A stretch of 17,253 nt of DNA. Origin: Euperipatoides rowelli. Its lineage: Eukaryota; Onychophora; Udeonychophora; Euonychophora; Peripatopsidae. The stretch's first letter is position 1. Each line of letters opens with the position of its first letter. The DNA is taken from assembly GCA_003024985.2 (NCBI GenBank), contig PXIH01S0009840.1; one strand, given 5' to 3'. This document shows positions 1 to 9,000 of this stretch, piece by piece. The position numbers and the translations under genes were made by a program. Below the pieces are notes generated by a model, which did no database searches, was not told where the DNA came from, and saw only the letters and a list, made by a program, of their open reading frames with translations.

Positions 1-560
1 ATCTCTTGAGATAATTAAAGACAAATATATTTTGGGTCTGAAAATAAAAAAAATAGTAATTGAAACATATTTGAATTTTATAATAATTTTTGATTAGGAG
101 AATTTAAAATGGCGATTCTGAATCGACTTTTGAGTGCAACTACTCAATTGAAAATGGTGATTGAGAATTGCCATTGGAATGAAAAGGGTTAATGTATGAT
201 GGAAATGTCAATACAATTTACATAAATCTATAGATAAAAGGTCATATGACATATGAATATATCCAATAGACATCCTTTTAATATTTGATTACTAGAAAGG
301 TCATTAAATTGACCTGGATTTAATATAGGACTGCTCTATTGGTGACCTTTCTGGCTGCATTCAAGTAGACTTCTACCACTGTCATTTGCGTATTTTCAAT
401 CGGTGATAGCTGCCAATCCAGGTAAATTAGAAACTTCATTTTTTTAATCAAATCACACATCCTTTCTCCATAATTCTATATAAATGGTTTTAATTAATAA
501 TTAGTAGAAGTTTTTCAATACTCGCCTATTCTTAATACTACCTGACATTCTATGCAGAAA

Positions 561-575
561 AGCGCCATCTAGTTA
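561..575 (-). promoter_or_regulatory. CTCF-like motif (reverse orientation)
   Basis: Read on the minus strand this is TAACTAGATGGCGCT, which matches the well-known bilaterian CTCF core (CTAG[A/G][T/G]GGCGCT) over its central bases. CTCF is a zinc-finger insulator protein conserved across Bilateria. The call rests on motif similarity only; a 12-base motif can occur by chance, and occupancy cannot be judged from sequence. A second motif in the opposite orientation lies at 16216-16229. Confidence 0.35.
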
Positions 576-1297
576 ACAAGATAGGCCACTTTAACATTGA
601 AATTGCATAGACTATTACATTGTTATTATCGTGTTTGGAAATCTTTTTTTATTTTTAATTTTTAACTAATTTTAATTGGAAAAAATTCATACAATAAATT
701 TAAATATATTAAACTATATAAAAACAACAAAAAAAAAATAGATTTTAATTCCATTTATTTTTTAAGATATCAGATTAGCTTTTTTTAAAATATAAATTGG
801 CAACTCCAAGCCTGTTAACTGTATATAAAAATAGAAAGAATTCGATTATAAAATTTTTCATTGTCATCAATATTTATGCATTATATTCTAAAAGTCTATT
901 ATGTAGAATTTATTGTAATTAGTTTTTTTTTCAACATTCCATTGCACTAAATTTACAATGGACAACAGTGCCACTATAAATATCTTTTGATTCTGAGACA
1001 GAATTACATATTTCTGTATGAACAATGGTCAAGCCCAGTTTGTTTTCAGGATCCTTATGCAGGTCTCTAATGAAGATATAGGAAAAACTGCACATTTTGT
1101 CACCTCATCAGGGTAACCCCGATGTCCCAGACAATAATCTTGATTTAATTACTTCAATTCTTGTCCTGTGATTTTGATGATGCTTCCATTTTATAGTGAA
1201 ACAAAGTTTATATTCATATTATACTGTATCAAGCATGTAGACTATAAATTTTCTTCATGCCAAAATGTATAATAGACATGAAAAAAAAAAAAAGGGG

Positions 1298-1329
1298 GGC
1301 CAGTGACAAACATCCTTTTGGCACTGGCC
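1298..1329. repeat. GGCCAGTG/CACTGGCC inverted repeat after A13-G6
   Basis: GGCCAGTG (1298-1305) and CACTGGCC (1322-1329) form a perfect 8-bp inverted repeat around a 16-base loop. It directly follows a run of 13 A and 6 G at 1281-1299. The sharp A-to-G-to-stem transition looks like the end of an inserted element or a hairpin, but no second boundary or target duplication was found. Confidence 0.4.
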
Positions 1330-1677
1330 ACTGGCATCTATTCCAGCTGAAATTAATGAAAAATAATATCTTAAGTTTTAAAGGTGTTCATAAGAAAATG
1401 AGCCCTTTACCTTAAAAATTTCATCTCATATTGAAGTTATGATGAAACATTTTCTATAAATCAAAAATGGTGTAGCCAAACAATAATTTGAGTCAGGATT
1501 TGCAAATGCTAACTAAAATTACTTGGCAACACCAGTTGATTTCATCAAGATAATATATGACTCTTAAGGCTCATTTTTACTTTTATGGAATAGGTTTCCA
1601 GGCCGTTTTAATCCATCTCATAAATGTAGATGTATGCATAAATTAGTTAATAGTTTTCTGTAGGGTTGTGTCAGTAA

Positions 1678-1924
1678 CCAATGAAATTGCTCTATACAAT
1701 AGCCAATCATATCCCTCTTCTTATTTCCGACAGTTGTGTTTTTTAGTTTTAAGCATTAAAATGAATTCCAATAAACATCTATTGGTGTGCAAAATATTTT
1801 ACTTTCACTTTCATTTTCAAATATGATGTTTTCAAACAAAATCAATTGAGATAAAAACAACAGTGTGTCTACTCTACTTAGAAAACATAAGATATGATTG
1901 GTTCAATGACTAACAAGATGGCGA
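1678..1924 (+). promoter_or_regulatory. Possible promoter with CCAAT boxes and YY1-like site
   Basis: CCAAT occurs at 1678-1682 and 1703-1707, and its complement ATTGG at 1897-1901, just ahead of AAGATGGCG (1916-1924). AAGATGGCG is the shape of YY1 sites that often overlap animal start codons. There is no clear TATA box or CpG-rich island. The placement, 0.6 kb ahead of the first supported exon at 2508, is suitable for a promoter of that gene, but this is inference. Confidence 0.22.
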
Positions 1925-2001
1925 GAAAATGGATACATCTGCATAAAGTTGGATTTTTTTCAATATTTACGGATGACAATGGGTGTCTGTCTGTCTTTTA
2001 A
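1918..2001 (+). CDS. Possible first exon or small ORF, 27 codons
   Basis: An ATG in a good context (AAGATGGCG) opens 27 codons beginning MARKWIHLHK and ending at TAA (1999-2001). The product is unrecognised. If it were a first exon, splicing at GG|GTGTCT (after 1982) would leave two bases, which matches the phase needed by the exon starting at 2508, but that donor is a poor match to consensus. An overlapping frame from 1949 stays open for 90 codons and also reaches a phase-compatible but weak donor (AG|GTGGAC, about 2179). It begins with a hydrophobic stretch but looks random after that. Either reading may be chance; transcript data are lacking. Confidence 0.18.
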   Translation: MARKWIHLHKVGFFSIFTDDNGCLSVF

Positions 2002-2507
2002 TTGTATATGCCTGAGTGCAGCGGTTGCACATGATCTTATGGAAAGCTATCAATTTTTACACAATGAACAAGCATTGCATAGAAATAGAAATGATTCTTT
2101 CGAATTTAGACAGCTTTCATTTTGTACTGGTACAAGAGTTATATACCAACAATTAAATATTAATTATCACTACACTAGGTGGACACTCTGTTTGAAAACT
2201 TTGGTCAATCTTGATAAATGAAACTAGTATTTTAAAGTTCTAATAAATAATTAATTACATGTGGAATAAATTCTTTATTTACTCACTCATCTTTACCACC
2301 TTTCCCTTCATCAACTGTTTTTTTTTAATGTCCTGAAATAGTTTCCTGTTTTATTGATTTCAATTTTTATTATTTATTATTGCCTGCTGCCTGATCAGGT
2401 GCTTTACTGCATGTATTTTTTTTTTATTATTATTATTTTAATTTGAGGTGCACAATTTTATATTTAAAATTAATACACCATCTTTAAAATATACTTGTTC
2501 CTTGCAG

Positions 2508-2820
2508 GATTACTCCGTCTTCTAAAGATATGCTGCAGGGAGCCCTCCATGATTTCAGCTCAGAGATAAGGAATGAAGATAATGTTTTGGGGTTAGTAGA
2601 TGCAAGAACTTCCAGTAGAATGTATGCAAGCAATAAATATGATGAATGCAATGAAATCCTTACTGCTGAAAGTTATCTGAGCAATAATTCAGCAAAACCA
2701 GCCTTCCATTCCAAACCGTCCAGTGGCAGAATAGGGAGAAAATCCCTTGCCACAACAATTAAGGTCGCAGCAGCAGAGATTCAAGAGGAGGAGGTGCCCT
2801 CTTCTGGCCATGATACTCAA
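2508..2820 (+). CDS. Internal exon of unidentified protein
   Basis: A 313-bp exon is bounded by a clear acceptor (TTGTTCCTTGCAG ending at 2507) and a near-perfect donor (CTCAA|GTAAGT at 2820/2821). The first base completes a codon begun upstream, then 104 codons are open and the exon ends in phase 0. The reading starts ITPSSKDMLQGALHDF and ends PSSGHDTQ. It is hydrophilic and rich in Ser, Asn, Glu and Lys. A basic stretch (GRIGRKSLATTIK) lies about two thirds in, followed by an acidic EIQEEE segment, so it is probably disordered. Composition is visibly GC-richer than the flanks. I see no catalytic motif, transmembrane segment or signal peptide and do not recognise the family. It should join the exon at 8666, whose phase fits. 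If the donor is not used the frame runs to a stop at 2866-2868. Confidence 0.68.
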
Positions 2821-3790
2821 GTAAGTAGTAACAATATAGTTTTGCACATTATTAGATATTGCAAATAAAATAAAGTTGTTTATTGTCCTCTAAGTAGTTT
2901 CAATAAACATGATTAAAAATTTATAAGTAAAAGTTAAAAGATCGTAGGCACAATTACTTAGGCTTAATATTCTTGACAATTTTAATTATAATGATCAAGT
3001 AATAAATCCTTTATTCTCTTAAATTCTTATAGGTCATGTTCTCTTATGTTATAAAAATTTATTGTAATTTTTTTTCTGAATTAAAAATTTCACAAAAAAG
3101 TGAATTTTAATGTTTTGATTCTTCAATTAAATCTTAGGAAAATTTATTTAACATGACTGTAAGCATATTACAAAAGAAAAAATAATTATTAGGAGTTGAG
3201 ATTAACGCCTTAGCCAAGCAATAGATATAGATCTTATTACATGAGTTTAATTGACAGAGATTAAATGATGAAAAAAAGTTAATTTAAAAATTAAATAAAT
3301 AATAAATGTTAGACAGTAACGATTATTTACATGAGCATTCATCCAAATAAGACTTTCAACCTTAAGGCGAACTAGGATGGAAAGTCAACTCTGACTCATC
3401 ATAGCGATTGCAAGGTAACACACTCGCCATATAGATTATGCATGTGAAATCTTCTGTTAATATTATGCAACAATCAGAATTCCAATGAACAATCCCACAC
3501 ATTATCATAGTGAACAAAAGATAACTCCACTCTTGTATAGATATAAAATAAAAGCATCTTCAGCAAACCATGTGTGATGCAATCCAATATAAAGTACATT
3601 GGTTGTAAGCATAGAATGGTTATGAATTTCATCCTAGGATTGTTAAATTAATCAAGGACTATGATAATGTGTGAGACTCTAATGGAAATAGTGCAGCTGC
3701 CTACCTGACTATTTTTGCAGAATTGTGCATTTTTTGACAAAGTGTATGAAATGTTTACCATAGCTAATATATAACATAATATACTTGACC
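2821..3790. other. Start of large intron, non-coding
   Basis: This is AT-rich sequence with no supported exon, RNA gene or recognised repeat. It follows the GTAAGT donor at 2821 and belongs to a putative intron of about 5.8 kb ending at 8665. Small GC-richer pieces around 3350-3440 and 3680-3720 contain stops in all frames. Nothing else can be supported. Confidence 0.45.
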
Positions 3791-3814
3791 TCTGTGGTTA
3801 GCTAGAGGTCATTG

Positions 3815-4140
3815 TTGTAGGGGCACTTCGACAAAAATTAGAAAATATTCAGTCAAAAAATGCTCTAATTCGATGGTGCATCATTCTGCTCAGGTCTATG
3901 ACTTCACATACTACCCAGAATTCATTCCTGAACACATNCCCNTTGAAAAATTTAAAAATAAAATTGGCTGCCATCTTGGACACTATCTTAAATTTTTCAA
4001 AATTACCCAAAATGTATTAGAAATCATCCCAAAGCATTCTGGGTAATAGGATATGATGATTTCTGAAGTTTCCCTTCGGCAAATTCAGAAATGATGTCAA
4101 AATAAGCTAAATATGCTAATTAGGGGTCCCACACACCCCA
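3815..4140. repeat. Dispersed-repeat-like block with TACCCAGAAT inverted repeat
   Basis: TACCCAGAAT (3912-3921) is the exact reverse complement of ATTCTGGGTA (4036-4045). A related word ATTACCCAAAATG lies between the arms. The block also has GGCTGCCATCTTGGA (near 3966), a YY1-like string common in animal repeats, and GCTAAATATGCTAATTA near its right end. Its edges carry G/C-rich tags (GGGGCACTTCG and GGGGTCCCACACACCCC) unlike the surrounding DNA. Two ambiguous bases (3938, 3942) fall inside. It has no coding capacity. I infer a non-autonomous repeat of unknown class; boundaries are approximate. Confidence 0.4.
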
Positions 4141-4145
4141 AACAT

Positions 4146-4575
4146 CTGTAATCTGACTTCCCTACACATCAAATTTTAAATATAACAGTTTATATTACCT
4201 ATGGTAGAAATTTCATACATATATCAAAAAGTGCACAATTGTTCTGGTTAACAGCTGTACTAAAACAAATAACTAAGAATAACTCAATCAAATCCAAAGA
4301 TTATTAAAGTATGGGAGTTGATTCCACTAATCAGCTATCTAAAATATAAATACAGTATATTTTTTCTCCATCAAATGCACAATCCATATTTTGATAATAT
4401 TAGGCGTATTAGTAAAAAAAAAAAAGTTCTCGTGAAGACATCAACCCTCAGTTAACCATATCGGCACCATTATATATATTTAATATCTGTAAGTTTGAAA
4501 AATAACTTCAAGTCACCTAAGAAGAAATATATACATTTTATTAATTAAAATTTAATGCAGCTTCTAAATATTTAA
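4146..4575. other. Intronic AT-rich spacer
   Basis: No exon, RNA gene or clear repeat was found. An A13 run at about 4414-4426 and TA-rich stretches are present. The segment ends at the TTAA duplicated by the adjacent piggyBac-like element. Confidence 0.4.
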
Positions 4576-5239
4576 CCCCTTATTTGCGGAAGACGTTTAT
4601 TGCCGGTTTCACCAAAGACGTTTAAAAACGTCTTAATGAGAAATATTAATATTTACTTTTTTTTTCTCAGTTTAATAACTTTTAAATACCTAATTAATAT
4701 ATTTTTATGTTTTCTAAATAATAATTAATCAATATAAATATGTTAATTTACAGAATATAGTTTTAAATGTTGCTATTTGTAAACATAAAATAATATACAG
4801 TAAATGGCTGCAGACAGTAGGTTTACATCATTGACTGCCTTTACAAACTCCCGCGCTGGTTGTAATAGTATCTCTTTGAAAATTCACATATTTTATTACA
4901 TTTTGAAAATTATTTATTCACTTATTTTAGATTTATAACAAAATTAGCATCAAAATATGATAAAATTAACAAATGTTAGCATTAGGGGAAACAAATGTCA
5001 TTTTTTTTTACATTTTTTAATAGATCGCTAGATTTAGTTTTTGTATACAAAATAAAAAATAAATTAATAATCAATTACAGATTATTGTAGGGCATTTAAT
5101 TATCTTTCCAATGATGTATAACATTTCAAATTTCAAAAAGAATTTAGTTGTTTTATATAATAAACTAAATATCTCAACATAGTCTAAATAGTGACGCAAA
5201 TTGGGAACAAACCTTCATTCACAGTACGCAGCTAAAGGG
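4576..5239. mobile_element. piggyBac-like MITE with TTAA target duplication
   Basis: The element is 664 bp and is flanked on both sides by TTAA (4572-4575 and 5240-5243), the signature target duplication of the piggyBac superfamily. Its ends form an imperfect terminal inverted repeat: CCCCTTATTTGCGGA at the left and, read inward from the right, CCCTTTAGCTGCGTA, with 11 of 15 bases identical and the CCC-TT start typical of the family. Just inside the left end is a perfect 9-bp palindromic arm pair, AAGACGTTT-AA-AAACGTCTT (4615-4634), plus an extra AAGACGTTT at 4589-4597. No transposase reading frame remains, so it would be mobilised only in trans. It sits in the large intron. Confidence 0.72.
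4615..4634. repeat. Perfect subterminal hairpin AAGACGTTT/AAACGTCTT
   Basis: A 9-bp perfect inverted repeat with a 2-base loop lies 39 bp inside the left end of the piggyBac-like element. The same 9-mer occurs a third time at 4589-4597. Subterminal repeats like this are known transposase-binding candidates in DNA transposons; that role is inferred here. Confidence 0.6.
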
Positions 5240-5243
5240 TTAA

Positions 5244-6000
5244 ACAAAAAATATTGTAGTTCAATGGAGAAACTACAATGAGTCAAATGTAAAAAAAACT
5301 AGTGGAAGAAGCCTCCACTGTAGCAACCAAAAAGTTTTAATAATGTAACTCAGGCTGTTTGGGAGTAATTGGTGATCAAAGTTTTCTTACAGTTAGTCAG
5401 CAAACTTTGGAGCTCCTTTTACCCTAAAGTTTCAAAAAGTTATCCCCATGGTAAAGAAGGTTATAGGAGCCCAAAATAGCCTATCAGATCTGCTTTAGCA
5501 GGGTTTTCAAGGGAACCAAACATCTTTTGCTAGGGTGAGTGGTTGAAGAGGAGTATCAAACCTTACCAATTTACAATTTTCTACTCTTTTATTATACAGA
5601 TTTCCTTCCCCACCTCAAAAAGAAACTTTTATTTTGCTAGATAAGAATTAACAAAAAAAAAAATAACCATCAATCTATATGTTAAAATCCTTATGATACT
5701 TGGCAGAAAAAAAATATCAAATACAGAGCACAGATGTTCTGTGTGAGTTTATTTTGTAAACGGTAGAAGGCGTAGATGTTCTGCACGCAGTCATCTAGTT
5801 ATTTTTACTTCCACAAGAATGGATGATTTCTGAATTGATTATTTCTATTTTGATTTTGAACTATAAAGCTTGTAGTGACACCTACTGTAAGTAGTCAGCA
5901 GTTTACTTATGATCACTTGACTAGTTTGAATACAAAATAAATAAAATTAGTTGTAATAAATTTATAATCTTTTAGTACTAAAATTTTTGTTTACCATAAC
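5244..6000. other. Intronic sequence, probable old repeat at 5290-5560
   Basis: No exon is supported. Between about 5290 and 5560 the base composition is more balanced, and a plus-strand frame from the AG at 5391 stays open for 28 codons before a stop, which resembles a decayed repeat more than a gene. The rest is AT-rich and featureless, with a short ACAGATGTTCTGT palindrome at about 5731-5743. Confidence 0.35.
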
Positions 6001-6163
6001 TTATTTCTACGTAGTAAAAAAATATTTAATTTTAATTTCACTGCAAAAAGGCAAACATTTTATTTTATAAGACACAAATCTACAGCCAAAACCCAATACT
6101 GAAGGTGTAAAAACAATAAAATTATAACAAATATTTGCAAGTATAAATATAAAATATAAATAA

Positions 6164-6288
6164 TTTTTTTTTTGAAAGAAAACAGGATTATGTCTGATGA
6201 CGTCCATACCCTTAGCGGGATTTGAACCCGGGATGTCTCGGTTACCAGCCTTCCTTCTTATCAATTGACCCACTGAGACATCAATGAT
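6164..6288 (-). mobile_element. tRNA-derived SINE
   Basis: Read on the minus strand, the block has an A-box-like TGTCTCAGTGG (6270-6280) and a B box GGTTCAAATCC (6218-6228) within a CCCGGGTTCAAATCCCG T-arm. These are the internal RNA polymerase III promoter elements of tRNA genes. The spacing is that of a tRNA, and the anticodon-loop position reads CTGGTAA, loosely like tRNA-Thr(GGT). The acceptor stem does not pair, so it is not a working tRNA. The tRNA head is followed by a short body (GGTATGGACGTCATCAG) and an A-rich tail at about 6164-6173. The total of about 125 bp is short for a SINE, so it may be a truncated or simple two-part type. The family was not identified. Confidence 0.62.
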
Positions 6289-6289
6289 G

Positions 6290-6655
6290 CATAGTATTTT
6301 CTTTATCATTTTTAACTTTGGAGCTGTTGATTGGAAATATATTATTTTCAAATTGCTTTATTTTAGATTCATACATATTTTTTATACTTAAAATATCTAG
6401 TAAACTTTTGATTTTGCTCCAATACGATTACAAAAATTTTCTAATCAATAAAATTTTTATACTTTTTAAATAATTTTCCCAAATATAAAACCATATATAA
6501 ACAAATTAAAGTTCAATTAGTACCATCAAAAGTAAAACAGAGTTTTATCCTTTTTTTTTAAATTTTTTTTAAAACTATTTATCATCATTAAATACCATGT
6601 TTACGAGCAAAAGCCCAAATATTGATAATAAACATTATCAATCTAATTAATATCA
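6290..6655. other. AT-rich intronic spacer
   Basis: No feature is supported. It contains homopolymer T and A runs at 6551-6570 and lies downstream (minus strand) of the decayed coding-like stretch at 6659-7152. A 22-codon minus-strand frame (MILIRLIMFII...) directly follows that stretch but is probably chance. Confidence 0.35.
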
Positions 6656-6658
6656 TTT

Positions 6659-7152
6659 TCATTCTTCGAAAAGTTTATTGTTACCATAGCCAGGATTTAC
6701 AAAACTCCGATCTTCTATAACAACAATACATGGATTTCCACCATTAAAACATGAGTTTATATTCAAAAAGGTTAGTATGAATAATTCAATTTTAAACATA
6801 GTTGGTGAGGTTCCTATAAATGATTCCTTTTGCACTATTAGAAAAATTTTTAGAATAGTGTTTTTAATTTCCAAAACAGTCCCATATTTCTTAATCCATT
6901 TTTCTATCACAAATTTTAGAAATGTTCCAGACGAGTCATTAGTTTTAGTTGCAATAATTTTCTTTGTAAATTCTTTAATTATATGGCATACTAGTGAATA
7001 GAAACCATGAAGAGTTCAATTACAGTTTTAATTTTTTCTTCTTCATTAAAGATTACCATTAGTACTCTGGTTCCTCAAATAAGCAAATTACCATAATCAC
7101 AAAAAAATTCAACCACCATAAAGATACATTCAGCCAAATTAGAAACCTTCAT
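6659..7152 (-). pseudogene. Decayed coding-like stretch, family unknown
   Basis: On the minus strand, codons from 7015 down to 6662 are open for 118 codons and end at TGA (6659-6661), long for DNA this AT-rich. The reading includes IKEFTKKIIATKTNDSSGTF, VIEKWIKKYG and NPCIVVIEDRSFVNPGYGNN. Immediately upstream another frame reads MKVSNLAECIFMVVEFFCDY from 7152, meets one TGA (7075-7077), then continues as GTRVLMVIFNEEEKIKTVIELF to about 7009. A single frameshift near 7008-7015 would link the two. Together they look like about 165 residues of a mostly helical protein damaged by one stop and one frameshift. I see no diagnostic motif; a helical-repeat protein or a mobile-element or viral remnant are both possible. 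An overlapping plus-strand frame (6777-7001) is shorter. It could also be chance, since random frames of over 110 codons occur elsewhere in the window. Confidence 0.3.
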
Positions 7153-7159
7153 GATCTTC

Positions 7160-7885
7160 GATCTTGACAGCAACAATAATCCTCCATAATTTATTATATA
7201 ATCAAATATTAAAAGCAGGTTATAATAAGTAGTCCTCTTCAATTTTTATACTATTTTATATCAATTCAAAGCAAGTTAATTTCATACACTAAAAGGATGA
7301 TTTACAAAACCTGTATTTAAAATGGCGCATCAAATACAATGTATAACAAAGTGTATCCCAAAATGTTTAAAGTTCATAGAAAATCAGATTTTAAATCAAA
7401 ATTAAACCTTTACAGATGAAAAATGCTTGTTTAAAAAAGTTCCTGTAAATCTTCAAATGAATAAATCCACAAAAATATCAGTAAATACTTAAAATCTATA
7501 GAGACGATTATAACTAATTCACCTTAAATTCGGCATAACTGCGCATGTTCATCTATTTTGGAGATTTTTGTTTTATGATGAGATATTTTATATATTTACC
7601 TGCCATCTCTCCAACATAATTTCTATGCTTGATAATAATAATTTAATTTCAAAATAATAATATAAATGTGATACATCAAAAAATCAGAAGTTTTCAAATA
7701 AATACGATTTATTAATAAATTTGATCAGAAATTATATATTTTTTTGCTTTAAGTAGTGAAAGTAGTGTATAATTTATTTTGAAAATGTGGAAATTTTAAT
7801 AATTCTTTTTTACAAAAACAGGAAGGAGAAAATATTGGATTTAGCCTTTAATTAAATTGGGATATGTTTGATGCAGACATCCCTC
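7160..7885. other. Intronic sequence, little recognisable
   Basis: The same minus-strand frame that runs through the decayed stretch is partly open back to about 7360 but has several stops, so the pseudogene may extend here. Otherwise it is AT-rich with no exon or repeat that I can define. It ends at the CA microsatellite. Confidence 0.3.
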
Positions 7886-7886
7886 A

Positions 7887-7888
<2 letters not shown>

Positions 7889-7949
<61 letters not shown>
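7889..7949. repeat. (AC)30 microsatellite
   Basis: Thirty uninterrupted AC units (7889-7948) are followed by one A. A perfect tract this long is likely to be length-polymorphic. Such tracts are common in animal introns and can form Z-DNA when supercoiled; no function is implied here. Confidence 0.97.
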
Positions 7950-7951
<2 letters not shown>

Positions 7952-8665
7952 TAGTCATTAAATTCTGAATGACTCATATATAATAGGCTCTCCATTTAGA
8001 CATTGGTATGGATATAAAGGCTGTGTGAACACCAATAGAGTTGGAATATGTTAATAATGCCTTTTCTCTGTTCTATTTTAATTGACCTATGTCACTTCAT
8101 TTTCATAAGACTAGAGTATCACTACCTCTCCATATTTGTAAGTTTTCTAGCCAATTTTATCTTCTGTGCCCACCTACCCTGCTTCTACTATCCCCAGCTT
8201 TGCCACCACATACAATCTATTTCAGTTTCCCATTATTTACTTCTTGTTTTTAGTTATTAATCAAATGACTTAATGTAATGAAAAGACCCAAGTCATAATT
8301 TCTCTTCATTCAAAGAACAATTGTATGAGGTTTTTTTCCCTCTCACTTAAGGTACAATTTACATATTCCTTTTTCTAGTAGTAGAAGTGTTACACAAATG
8401 AATGTAATAAAATTTATGATGCCATTACACTTTGATGTAAAATTTATATTAATGGCTTTGTTCTTATATTAAAAATATATCTCAAATTTGTTATGCTTTC
8501 ACAAGGATTAATTTAATGTCTGGAATTTTAATTTCTCAAGAGGGAAATTAAATTTTTATTACATCCTCAAAGAATAATGGACAAACTTTGTTTTATTTTT
8601 ATTACAACCATAACTTTTTTTTTTTACAAATATTTTTTAAAATATTAAATCTTTTTTTTTTTCAG
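7950..8665. other. 3' part of large intron
   Basis: No exon is supported. A 70-codon open frame at 8048-8260 is rich in Phe, Leu, Tyr and His from T/C-rich DNA and looks like chance. The segment ends in a strong polypyrimidine tract (12 T, then CAG) at 8652-8665 that forms the acceptor of the next exon. Confidence 0.4.
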
Positions 8666-8750
8666 AATAAAATACATGTAGACTATCAAACAAAAATTTT
8701 TTATTTAGAAAAATATGCATTTGAAATTAACAAGGTATTATATCAGATTG
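8666..8750 (+). CDS. Probable exon of the same unidentified gene
   Basis: A strong acceptor (T-run then CAG at 8663-8665) opens in phase 0, which matches the phase-0 end of the 2508-2820 exon. The reading begins NKIHVDYQTKIFYLEKY and continues AFEINKVLYQI. It has regularly spaced hydrophobic residues suggesting an amphipathic helix or short coiled coil. A donor ATTG|GTGAGG at 8750/8751 ends the exon in phase 1. The terminal exon at 16147 requires exactly that phase, so the model is consistent across about 13.7 kb. If the donor is skipped, the frame continues through EEHECQNSLKVDILALYRQIG to TAG at 8816-8818, giving an alternative C-terminus; AATAAA occurs at 9034-9039. A weaker internal donor (AAG|GTATTA, 8733) is also possible. 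The family is not recognised. Confidence 0.5.
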
Positions 8751-8818
8751 GTGAGGAGCATGAATGTCAAAACTCTCTTAAAGTTGATATTTTAGCCCTC
8801 TATAGACAGATAGGATAG
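8751..8818 (+). CDS. Alternative terminal extension of the 8666 exon
   Basis: Read-through of the donor at 8751 adds 22 codons, GEEHECQNSLKVDILALYRQ and two more, then TAG. Codon choice and the hydrophilic-hydrophobic pattern continue smoothly from the exon, so this may be a real shorter isoform using the AATAAA at 9034-9039. It is equally possible that this version is the only one and that the 16147 exon belongs to another gene. Confidence 0.33.
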
Positions 8819-8865
8819 ATTAATTGAGGGTGGAGTGATTTTTTTAGCTAATTTTAGGCTAGCGC

Positions 8866-9000
8866 TACACTGATATTTGAACGGTGATTAAATTGTTGCA
8901 ATCAAATTGCATCAGCAGGTAGTCTTGAAATTGAGTAAAGTTTTGGCCACGATTCACCATTATTTGTGATTCGATTGCAATGGCAAAGAATAATACTACA
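8866..9000. repeat. Imperfect inverted repeat around TTGCAATC[A/G]AAT
   Basis: TTGCAATCAAAT (8896-8907) and ATTCGATTGCAA (8969-8980) are inverted copies with 11 of 12 matches. They lie inside a block that begins GGCTAGCGCTACAC and is more GC-balanced than its surroundings. The word ATTGCAATCGA also occurs at 15429-15439. It is probably a decayed short inverted-repeat element; no target duplication was found. Confidence 0.3.

Larger units (their letters stand above)
1..1670. other. AT-rich non-coding stretch
   Basis: I see no convincing exon here on either strand; all frames are broken by frequent stops. It holds a CTCF-like motif at 561-575, A/T homopolymers (for example 727-739 and 1281-1293), and a short inverted repeat at 1298-1329. 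Two segments at about 110-170 and 375-420 share the words AATCGACT and ATCGGTGATAGC with sequence near 15.43-15.50 kb, which suggests decayed copies of one dispersed repeat. It is probably an upstream flank or an intron of the plus-strand gene. Confidence 0.5.

Noticed and set aside
5391-5535. Possible exon between a TTCTTACAG acceptor and a GGGTGAGTGG donor
   Set aside because: All three frames contain stops inside the segment, so it cannot be a coding exon as read.
6200-6290. Functional tRNA gene
   Set aside because: A and B boxes are present but the acceptor stem does not pair and an A-tail follows; a SINE explains it better.
6007-6351. 114-codon minus-strand open frame
   Set aside because: It runs through the tRNA-derived SINE and AT-rich flanks; the composition looks like random AT-rich translation, so it is explained as a by-product of the SINE.
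6777-7001. 74-codon plus-strand open frame opposite the decayed stretch
   Set aside because: The minus-strand reading is longer (118 codons) and has an extendable upstream segment, so this is taken as its shadow.
7889-7949. CRISPR or satellite array
   Set aside because: It is a plain AC dinucleotide tract with no spacers.
8048-8260. 70-codon plus-strand open frame, hydrophobic
   Set aside because: It comes from T/C-rich DNA, giving strings of Phe, Leu, Tyr and His; there are no splice sites or family features.
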